This document shows positions 1 to 5,040 of a stretch of DNA of 6,509 nucleotides, one piece after another. The translations under genes were made by a program, and so were the position numbers. The notes under the pieces were generated by a model that did no database searches, was not told the origin of the DNA, and worked only from the letters and a program-made list of their open reading frames with translations. This DNA comes from Bacteroidota bacterium (lineage in GTDB: Bacteria; Bacteroidota; Bacteroidia; Bacteroidales; UBA932). Within the stretch, counting starts at the first letter, position 1, and each line of letters begins with the position of its first letter. The stretch is taken from the NCBI GenBank assembly GCA_009778375.1, contig WRJW01000147.1:1-6509 (forward strand), written 5' to 3'.

Positions 1-81
1 GACCGTCCCGCGAATAATGGTTTGCGCCTGAACTGTAAGGCTATACAGCAGGAGGCAGGTTGTCAGGTAATAACTCCGCAT
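1..81 (-). CDS. Exported protein, N-terminal fragment; probably a CarboxypepD_reg-like / TonB-dependent-receptor-type outer-membrane protein (cut by window edge)
   Basis: An ATG at 81 opens a frame that stays open for 27 codons to the left edge. The product starts MRSYYLTTCLLLYSL: a short basic N-terminus, a hydrophobic core and a likely signal peptidase I site after VQA. The mature part begins QTIIRGTV. That is how many Bacteroidetes outer-membrane proteins with an N-terminal carboxypeptidase-regulatory-like beta-sandwich begin (the GTV opens the first strand). The start is 8 bp past the stop of the GLPGLI gene, so the two are almost certainly one transcript. GLPGLI genes in this phylum often sit beside such receptors (family knowledge). 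Only the signal peptide and about 8 mature residues are visible, so the receptor identity is an inference; a different exported protein is possible. Confidence 0.62.
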   Translation of the reverse strand, partial: MRSYYLTTCLLLYSLTVQAQTIIRGTV

Positions 82-89
82 AAATCGAC

Positions 90-1010
90 TTAGTAGTCTA
101 ATTCGATGGGATTGTATTTGATACTTATGGGTCTGCCCGTGTCCGAGGTGCTCCCGTCAGCCGTCCTGATTCGTATAGCTGTTTGACCACCGGCGCCCAT
201 AGAGTTGCTCATGGCCTCCAAAGCCGCCCTGGGGTCTTCATAAAATTTACGTTTTACGCGCGCTAAATCTCTGCGGTTGGTCTTTAGATAATCCAATTCG
301 GCAAACTCTATGGGGCCATCGACCTGCACCAAGCCGGTACATTGAAACAAATAGTGTTGGCGGGTGTCGGATACCTGAAGGATGAGTCCGGGAAGTCCGC
401 AGAATTTCCATGGCCCTTCGTTAAGGGGTATTTCGGGGGTAAACCATGCCTCGAACTTTCTGCCTCTGAACTCGGTAACTGCTTTTTGGCAAAAATAGGA
501 GAGCAGGGTGTCGGTATCGGGAAGTATCTTCCACTCCATTTGGTTGGGGGACTCGGTATAGCTGTAGGCGTTCATCATCACCTGGTCGGTAACGGTAAGG
601 CTGCCGGTCGGCCAGTTTTTAAAGACGGTTGTTTGGTCTCCTGAACTCCTGGGAAGTTGCATTTGTTGGGGATTGATGCGATAGGTAGCGTTTCCTCCCG
701 CAGGAGGGGCGGAGAGTTGGGGATTCATAGCGCGGATGATCGAATCTCTTCTGCGGTTGGTGTCGTTGTAGTATTTAGAAATACCCTGTTTGCCGATTTG
801 CAGCACCATAACGTCTTCTACAAATTGATCGAGTTCTAAACTGTCTCTGACCGATCTAACCTCGTAGGTAATTTGCAACATTGTATTGTCTAATATTTTG
901 GGCGGCTTCTGATTCTGCCCGGGCATGGTTCCCACAGCGATAATCGTTTGGGATAAACCAAATTCCAGCGAAAAAACAAGAAAAAATAAGGTAAAAAAAA
1001 GTTGTTTCAT
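90..1010 (-). CDS. GLPGLI family secreted protein (Porph_ging-type, function unknown)
   Basis: This 306-residue protein has a clear signal peptide: MKQ, then a Phe/Leu-rich core to about residue 19, with cleavage near GLS-Q at 20-21. It belongs to the Bacteroidetes GLPGLI family by its signature block: W160-K-I-L-P-D-T, then C174QKA, FRGR (181-184), AWF-PEIP (188-195) and GPWKFCGLPGLI at 199-210, which contains the family-naming hexapeptide. The segment at about 96-125 is rich in Pro, Gln, Ser and Gly and is probably a flexible insertion. The C-terminal part (240-306) is charged and lacks membrane segments, so the protein is probably periplasmic or outer-membrane-associated. The family has no established biochemical role known to me. 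The gene is first in a leftward unit with the exported protein at 81-1. It diverges from the DJ-1 gene across 49 bp containing a -7 box at 1045-1038. A T8 tract falls in codons 4-6. Confidence 0.93.
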   Translation of the reverse strand: MKQLFFTLFFLVFSLEFGLSQTIIAVGTMPGQNQKPPKILDNTMLQITYEVRSVRDSLELDQFVEDVMVLQIGKQGISKYYNDTNRRRDSIIRAMNPQLSAPPAGGNATYRINPQQMQLPRSSGDQTTVFKNWPTGSLTVTDQVMMNAYSYTESPNQMEWKILPDTDTLLSYFCQKAVTEFRGRKFEAWFTPEIPLNEGPWKFCGLPGLILQVSDTRQHYLFQCTGLVQVDGPIEFAELDYLKTNRRDLARVKRKFYEDPRAALEAMSNSMGAGGQTAIRIRTADGSTSDTGRPISIKYNPIELDY

Positions 1011-1037
1011 AATTTTTGAGGGTTACAAAATATGTGC

Positions 1038-1045
1038 CAAAAATA
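1038..1045 (-). promoter_or_regulatory. Candidate -7 box (TATTTTTG) for the GLPGLI gene
   Basis: Read on the minus strand, this is TATTTTTG, an exact match to the Bacteroidetes primary-sigma -7 consensus TAnnTTTG. Transcription would start around 1033-1034, leaving a leader of about 23 nt. No TTTG-like -33 element lies 19-21 bp upstream (that region is the first codons of the DJ-1 gene), so the promoter would rest on the -7 box alone or need an activator. Confidence 0.5.
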
Positions 1046-1047
1046 AC

Positions 1048-1055
1048 TAATTTTG
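1048..1055 (+). promoter_or_regulatory. Candidate -7 box (TAATTTTG) for the DJ-1/MFS unit
   Basis: TAATTTTG matches TAnnTTTG exactly and ends 4 bp before the DJ-1 ATG at 1060. The start site would fall at about 1059-1061, so the mRNA would be leaderless or nearly so. The closest upstream TTTG (1015-1018) is 29 bp away, too far to be a normal -33 element. It lies 2 bp from the opposing -7 box at 1038-1045. Confidence 0.5.
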
Positions 1056-1059
1056 CGAC

Positions 1060-1599
1060 ATGAAACAGAGTTATATTTTTTTAGTAAACGGATTTGAAGA
1101 AATCGAAGCCCTTGCCACCATCGACATACTGAGGCGCGGAGGAGTGGCGTTGCAATCGGTATCCTTAGCGGAGACGTTAACGGTAACCGGAGGTCATGGA
1201 GTGGCGGTAACGGCCGACAGGTTGTTTGATGAAGTTGATTTTTCCCAAGCCCAAATGCTTATTCTTCCGGGAGGAACAGTACGCATTAATGAACACAAAG
1301 GATTAAAAGAAGTGATTTTGGCCCATGCGGCCACGGATGGAAGGGTCGCGGCTATTTGCGCTGCACCCATGGTATTGGGAGGCTTAGGCTTGTTGGCAGG
1401 CAAAGCTGCAACGTGTTACCCTGGTTATGAGCCATACCTCAAAGGCGCTATGCTGCGTACCCAAGAGTCGGTGGTAACAGATGGGAACATTACTACCGGT
1501 CGGGGCCCGGGGCTGACCTTTGATTTTGCCCTTGAACTCCTCTCCCTGCTTTGTGAAGGGGCTGCAGATGAAGTGGCCCGGCAATTGCTCTTGAAATAG
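1060..1599 (+). CDS. DJ-1/PfpI family protein (DJ-1-type, glyoxalase III/deglycase-like)
   Basis: This 179-residue cytoplasmic protein has the usual length of the DJ-1 family. It starts with a beta-strand and the NGFEEIEA motif (10-17), whose E16 aligns with Glu18 of human DJ-1. LPGG follows at 69-72, then the nucleophile elbow AAICAAP with C100, equivalent to Cys106. TGRGPG lies at 146-151, and the closing helix FDFALELL follows at 154-161. The elbow Cys and its partner Glu, needed for glyoxalase III-like or cysteine-oxidation chemistry, are both present. Human His126 aligns with Tyr120 in CYPGYE, as commonly seen in bacterial relatives. Members act on methylglyoxal or glycated targets, or as oxidative-stress proteins; which applies here cannot be read from sequence. 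Older databases may call it ThiJ, but no thiamine genes are nearby. The MFS gene follows 16 bp later, probably in the same transcript. Confidence 0.92.
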   Translation: MKQSYIFLVNGFEEIEALATIDILRRGGVALQSVSLAETLTVTGGHGVAVTADRLFDEVDFSQAQMLILPGGTVRINEHKGLKEVILAHAATDGRVAAICAAPMVLGGLGLLAGKAATCYPGYEPYLKGAMLRTQESVVTDGNITTGRGPGLTFDFALELLSLLCEGAADEVARQLLLK

Positions 1600-1615
1600 T
1601 TGTAGATTGCATAAA

Positions 1616-2791
1616 ATGAGGTATATTACCCGTACTGTCTGGATTTTGTCGTTGGTGAGCCTCTTTACCGACATGGCCAGCGAGATGCTTTATCCGATTA
1701 TGCCGATATATTTAAAAACCATCGGGTTTTCGGTAGTGCTCATTGGTATATTGGAGGGGATTGCAGAGGCGGTAGCGGGATTGAGCAAGGGTTATTTTGG
1801 TAAATTATCCGACAACAGGGGCAAGCGCGCCCCCTTTGTACAGTTGGGATATACCTTTAGCGCCCTTTCCAAGCCCCTGATGGCGCTTTTTGTCTATCCG
1901 CTCTGGATATTTTTTGCCCGCACCTTGGACCGGTTGGGAAAAGGGATCCGCACCGGAGCCCGGGACGCCCTCCTTTCGGACGAATCGACTCCGCAAACCA
2001 AAGGGAGGGTATTTGGCCTCCATCGGGGTATGGATACTTTGGGGGCAGTCATTGGCCCTTTGCTGGCCCTGCTCTTCCTCCACTTTTATCCCGGACACTA
2101 TAAAGTCCTCTTTTTTGTGGCCTTTATTCCCGGATTGATGGCCATTTTTACCACTTTGTTCATCAAAGATAAACCTGCAAAAGAGCAGGAAGTTATAGCC
2201 AAAATAAAAACCGGTTCGTTTTTTTCCTTTTTAAAGTATTGGAAAACCAGCCCCGCAGCCTACCGCAAACTGGTAATCGGACTCCTCTTTTTTGCCCTGT
2301 TCAACAGCTCCGATGTCTTTCTACTCCTTAAAGCTAAAGAGGCAGGCTTGGGCGACACGGCGGTAATAGGAGTATATATCTTTTATAACCTGATATTTGC
2401 CCTCTTTTCTTTTCCCCTTGGCGTTTTGGCCGACAAAATCGGGCTCAAACGGATTTTTATAGGAGGGCTGCTTTGTTTTGCAGCGGTCTATTTTGGCATG
2501 AGCATAAGCCGCCACTTGTATGCTATTGGGGCGCTCTTCTTTTTGTATGGCATCTATGCTGCTGCTACCGAGGGCGTTTCTAAAGCGTGGATCAGCAACA
2601 TCAGCGATCAAAAAGATACCGCTACCGCTATTGGGACTTATACCGGTTTCCAAAGTTTGTGTACCATGTTAGCCAGCGTCATTACTGGGTTTGTGTGGTA
2701 TCGATTTGGGGCTGTGGCTACTTTTATGCTTTCGGGCGGCGCTGCCCTCTTGGCTGCCGGATATTTCATGCTGGTAAAGTTGACTCGGTGA
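1616..2791 (+). CDS. MFS transporter, MJ1317-like group (substrate unknown)
   Basis: This 391-residue inner-membrane protein has about 12 hydrophobic segments split by a cytoplasmic loop near 185-215 (KDKPAKEQE onward), the classic 6+6 major facilitator layout. The N-terminus carries SLFTDMASEMLYPIMP (15-30). Motif A follows as GKLSDNRGKR (62-71), with a weaker second-half copy GVLADKIGLKR (269-279). DRLGKGIRTGARDALLSD (105-122) and the GRVFGLHRGMDTLGAVIGP stretch (130-148) are typical of a bacterial/archaeal MFS group related to MJ1317. That group has no firmly assigned substrate; efflux is often assumed. I chose the ATG at 1616 over an in-frame TTG at 1607, because ATG is the usual start and the longer form adds only three residues. 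The gene begins 16 bp after the DJ-1 stop, with no terminator between, so the two are probably co-transcribed. Confidence 0.9.
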   Translation: MRYITRTVWILSLVSLFTDMASEMLYPIMPIYLKTIGFSVVLIGILEGIAEAVAGLSKGYFGKLSDNRGKRAPFVQLGYTFSALSKPLMALFVYPLWIFFARTLDRLGKGIRTGARDALLSDESTPQTKGRVFGLHRGMDTLGAVIGPLLALLFLHFYPGHYKVLFFVAFIPGLMAIFTTLFIKDKPAKEQEVIAKIKTGSFFSFLKYWKTSPAAYRKLVIGLLFFALFNSSDVFLLLKAKEAGLGDTAVIGVYIFYNLIFALFSFPLGVLADKIGLKRIFIGGLLCFAAVYFGMSISRHLYAIGALFFLYGIYAAATEGVSKAWISNISDQKDTATAIGTYTGFQSLCTMLASVITGFVWYRFGAVATFMLSGGAALLAAGYFMLVKLTR

Positions 2792-2792
2792 C

Positions 2793-2822
2793 TTGTAGAA
2801 AACAAAAAAATAGGTACCTTTG
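2793..2822 (+). promoter_or_regulatory. Bacteroidetes-type promoter for the toxin-antitoxin unit
   Basis: A TTG at 2793-2795 (in ACTTG) is followed after exactly 19 bp by TACCTTTG at 2815-2822. This fits the Bacteroidetes TTTG-N19-21-TAnnTTTG promoter, with a slightly weak -33 box. The start site should be near 2826-2827, giving a leader of about 25 nt that is A/T-rich (AATAATAAAAATATA) and lacks a Shine-Dalgarno sequence. It begins one base after the MFS stop and is the best promoter in the window. Confidence 0.68.
2812..2819. promoter_or_regulatory. Perfect 8-bp palindrome AGGTACCT in the -7 region; candidate antitoxin operator
   Basis: AGGTACCT is a perfect palindrome covering the first five bases of the -7 box TACCTTTG. 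Type II antitoxins commonly repress their own promoter by binding palindromes at this position. The palindrome is short, and 8-bp palindromes arise by chance, so this is a suggestion from position only. Confidence 0.3.
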
Positions 2823-2851
2823 TAAAATGGAATAATAAAAATATACAGGTT

Positions 2852-3088
2852 ATGGTAAAAACAGTGATCACGCCAAATGGAAATACCTATTCATTACCCA
2901 TTCCTGAGCATTACATTGGGAAAACTTTGGAGGTGCTATTTTATGCACGTGATGAATTTTTTGAGAAAAAAGCCCCAAACGGCAAGAAGCCTTCGGATTT
3001 TTTTGGTACGTTAAGCCTTGCCGAAGGCAAAAGGTTTCAGGATCATGTGGCTATTGCACGTTTGGAATGGAACAGAAATACCTATTAG
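2852..3088 (+). CDS. VapB-like antitoxin of a type II toxin-antitoxin pair
   Basis: This is a 78-residue protein. The N-terminal part (VKTVITPNGNTYSLPIP, then IGKTLEVLFYA at 22-32) looks like short beta-strands and resembles an AbrB/MazE-like DNA-binding hairpin, though I cannot confirm the fold. A charged linker (KKAPNGKKPSDFFGTL) leads to a C-terminal helical part ending LEWNRNTY. Small Bacteroidetes proteins with this layout sit in front of PIN-domain genes and are taken to be their antitoxins: the N-terminus binds DNA and the C-terminus wraps the toxin. Identification rests mainly on size, layout and the overlapping VapC gene, since antitoxin sequences diverge quickly. The final 22 bp are shared with the vapC start, which suggests translational coupling. 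The gene has its own promoter at 2793-2822 and is probably autorepressed. Confidence 0.78.
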   Translation: MVKTVITPNGNTYSLPIPEHYIGKTLEVLFYARDEFFEKKAPNGKKPSDFFGTLSLAEGKRFQDHVAIARLEWNRNTY

Positions 3089-3444
3089 ACACCAATGTGC
3101 TGATTGATGCACAAATGGGGCGTTTACCGCAAAAAGGGTTGTATTTTTTGGCAAATGTAATTAACGATCATTTTATTATTTCGTTTATAACGCTCATTGA
3201 ATACCTTGGTTATAAAGATATTACAAAAACATCAGAAGAGTTCATTTTGTTGGCGGATGTAATAGGATCTGATAATTCTATCATTCTGAATTGCATTGAT
3301 TTACGTAAAAAGAATACCATAAAAATTCCCGACGCAATTATTGCCGCTACTGCATTGTCACGTAATTTAGTTTTGGTTACAAATAATGAGAAAGATTTTG
3401 CTGAGATTCAAAATTTAACTATTATAAACCTACATTCGTTATAA
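3067..3444 (+). CDS. vapC: PIN-domain ribonuclease toxin, VapC family
   Basis: This 125-residue protein spans a single PIN domain, the usual VapC size. The four acidic positions that hold Mg2+/Mn2+ are visible: D8 in LLDTNVLID, E45 in ITLIEYLG, D89 in KIPDAIIAATA and D110 in VTNNEKDF. The last motif is the familiar VTxNxxDF form. VapC toxins are endoribonucleases that cut tRNA or rRNA and stop growth until bound by the antitoxin; the target here is unknown. The gene begins inside the antitoxin gene (22-bp overlap in another frame), typical of co-translated pairs. Hand counting gives about 32% G+C for this gene, against roughly 42-63% in sampled neighbouring lines, so it looks horizontally acquired. 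All key residues are intact, so it should be active. The next gene starts 14 bp after its stop. Confidence 0.93.
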   Translation: MEQKYLLDTNVLIDAQMGRLPQKGLYFLANVINDHFIISFITLIEYLGYKDITKTSEEFILLADVIGSDNSIILNCIDLRKKNTIKIPDAIIAATALSRNLVLVTNNEKDFAEIQNLTIINLHSL

Positions 3445-3458
3445 CTTGATTTTCCGCC

Positions 3459-4133
3459 ATGAATAACAAAACGCCTTTCTGTTGCCTGATGTTGCTGGGT
3501 GTATTTGCCCTTACGGCGAATGCGCAGGGGTATTCAGAAAAGAATCCGTATATATATTCCGTTCAGGAGGTAGAAAAGGAGGGTTTTATGCTCTTGGTAA
3601 ACAAGACGTATCGCCTGCCGGAGGGTTTTGTGCCCCAAAACCTTGAACGGGCCGATACTAAACTGCGCTGTGAGCGGGAAAACATGTTCTTGAACAGCAC
3701 CGCCCTTGATTATTTGGAACAGATGTTCACCGCGGCCAAAAAGGAGGGGATTGATTTGATTTTTTTTGACGGATGGAGGGAAGAATCTTTGCAGAGAACC
3801 TATTATGTGAACAAGATTGCAGAAAAAGGGCACAGTTTGGCGACCACTTTGGTAGCTCCGCCGCGGGGCAGTGAGCACGAGTTAGGCTTGGCCGCCGACA
3901 TCCTCTCTACGGCACACCGGATGAGAGACGGTCATTTTGCCTTAACGGCTACCGGAAAATGGCTGATTGCCAACTGCTGGAAATACGGATTTATCCTCAG
4001 GTATCCCCAAAACAAGATAGAGATTACCCGCTTTTTATTTGAGCCTTGGCATTACCGGTTTGTAGGGATAGATGAAGCCGCAAAAATCACCCAAAGCGGA
4101 CTTTGCATGGAGGAGTATCTGCTTAAAAAATAG
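3459..4133 (+). CDS. Secreted M15-family D-alanyl-D-alanine carboxypeptidase (VanY-type)
   Basis: This 224-residue protein has a signal peptide: MNNK, a hydrophobic core at 6-20 and likely cleavage after ANA (20-22), so it should act in the periplasm. The M15/VanY zinc peptidase motifs are present in order: GWREESLQ (105-112, with conserved R107 and Q112); PRGSEHELGLAADI (135-148), holding zinc ligands H140 and D147; YGFILRYP (176-183); and EPWHYRFVG (195-203), with catalytic E195 and third zinc ligand H198. This family trims the terminal D-Ala from peptidoglycan stem peptides, so a cell-wall maturation or recycling role is expected. No van-type regulators are nearby, so a vancomycin-resistance role is not supported; an L,D- or D,D-dipeptidase is the alternative. 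It starts 14 bp after vapC, and its stop is 3 bp before the CDF gene, indicating co-transcription. Confidence 0.9.
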   Translation: MNNKTPFCCLMLLGVFALTANAQGYSEKNPYIYSVQEVEKEGFMLLVNKTYRLPEGFVPQNLERADTKLRCERENMFLNSTALDYLEQMFTAAKKEGIDLIFFDGWREESLQRTYYVNKIAEKGHSLATTLVAPPRGSEHELGLAADILSTAHRMRDGHFALTATGKWLIANCWKYGFILRYPQNKIEITRFLFEPWHYRFVGIDEAAKITQSGLCMEEYLLKK

Positions 4134-4136
4134 TCT

Positions 4137-5024
4137 ATGGATCAAAGAGAAAAGGAAATTTTCAGGGTAACCTGGACGGGTTTTTTTACCAACCTGATGC
4201 TGTCGGCAGGTAAAATAATGGCCGGTATTTGGGGACAAAGCGGGGCGATGGTAGCAGACGGTATCCATTCTGCCTCAGATTTGATTACCGATGTGGTGGT
4301 ATTGGTTTTTGTTAAATTGTCGGGCAAACCTCAGGACAAATGTCACGATTACGGACACGGAAAATACGAGACGCTTGCTGCAGTAATTATTGGTTTGGCC
4401 CTTTTAGGGGTGGGCATAACCGTCGTTTGGAAGGGCGTGTTCACGATTTATGCCTCTTTATCGGGCAAAATTATTACCCGGCCGGGGATGATTGCCTTAT
4501 GGGCAGCCGTAGTATCTATTGTGGCCAAGGAGGGGCTATATCGTTATACGGTACGTGCCGGAAAAACATGGAACAGTTCGGTAACCATAGCCAACGCGTG
4601 GCACCACCGCAGCGACTCCTTTTCGTCGATCGGCACCCTGATCGGCATTGGAGGGGCACACTTTTTAGGACCCCCATGGAGATTTCTGGATCCCCTGGCA
4701 GCCGTTGTGGTGGGGGTATTAATTGTTAGAATTGCCTATAAACTGATGGTGAATGGAGTGAGTGAATTAATGGAAAAATCGCTCTCTGACGAAGAAGAGG
4801 AGGAAATTCTTTTCATCATTCTGCAAGACCCTGCCATTTCGGACCCTCATCATCTGAAAACAAGGCGTATAGGGGCGCAGATTGCCATAGAAATACACAT
4901 TCGTTTAGACGGATCGCTACCCTTGTCGACAGCCCATGAGATAAGCACAGGCGTGGAGTATCGACTCAGAGAACGGTACGGAAAAGCAACCCAGGTAATT
5001 GTGCATATTGAGCCCCAGAAATAG
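4137..5024 (+). CDS. Cation diffusion facilitator (CDF) transporter, zinc-type
   Basis: This 295-residue inner-membrane protein has about six transmembrane segments and a soluble C-terminal domain from about 208. The metal site has the HD-HD arrangement: H44 and D48 in ADGIHSASD (helix 2), and H156 and D160 in NAWHHRSD (helix 5). In this family HD-HD usually means zinc preference (YiiP-type DD-HD is broader, and manganese exporters have Asp-only sites). The helix 2-3 loop has HDYGHGKYE (70-78), a variant of the HPYGHxKxE motif with Pro replaced by Asp. The C-terminal domain has DPHHLKTRRIG (236-246) and ends VIVHIEPQ, where H290 matches the cytoplasmic zinc-binding His of YiiP-like proteins. 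It should export zinc in exchange for protons as a dimer. Its start is 3 bp after the peptidase stop; the GH13 gene follows after 16 bp. Confidence 0.94.
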   Translation: MDQREKEIFRVTWTGFFTNLMLSAGKIMAGIWGQSGAMVADGIHSASDLITDVVVLVFVKLSGKPQDKCHDYGHGKYETLAAVIIGLALLGVGITVVWKGVFTIYASLSGKIITRPGMIALWAAVVSIVAKEGLYRYTVRAGKTWNSSVTIANAWHHRSDSFSSIGTLIGIGGAHFLGPPWRFLDPLAAVVVGVLIVRIAYKLMVNGVSELMEKSLSDEEEEEILFIILQDPAISDPHHLKTRRIGAQIAIEIHIRLDGSLPLSTAHEISTGVEYRLRERYGKATQVIVHIEPQK

Positions 5025-5040
5025 GAGCGGTAATTGATTG

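Noticed and set aside
342..644. Plus-strand 100-codon open frame opposite the GLPGLI gene
   Set aside because: It is antisense to a gene with a signal peptide and family motifs, and its product shows no recognisable domain. It is a shadow frame.
993..1000. A8/T8 homopolymer in codons 4-6 of the GLPGLI gene as a phase-variation tract
   Set aside because: A run of eight is short, and a similar T8 run (3760-3767) occurs inside the peptidase gene. Such runs therefore seem ordinary here, and the frame is intact.
1384..1674. Minus-strand 96-codon open frame spanning the DJ-1/MFS junction
   Set aside because: It runs antisense across two well-supported genes, and no promoter or motif supports it.
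2792..2851. Intrinsic terminator after the MFS gene
   Set aside because: No G+C-rich stem followed by a T-run was found; the only palindrome (AGGTACCT) has no loop and sits in the -7 box.
2791..3448. ACTTG at 2791-2795 and 3444-3448 as direct repeats flanking the vapBC block
   Set aside because: Five bases is too short to claim a target-site duplication, and the flanking bases differ. The match is expected by chance.
3442..3449. TAACTTGA as a promoter for the peptidase gene
   Set aside because: It departs from TAnnTTTG in two of the four TTTG positions and overlaps the vapC stop codon; no -33 box was seen.
3459..4133. Vancomycin-resistance vanY
   Set aside because: The peptidase motifs fit the VanY-type family, but there are no vanRS, vanHAX or related genes, and such enzymes are common in cell-wall maintenance.
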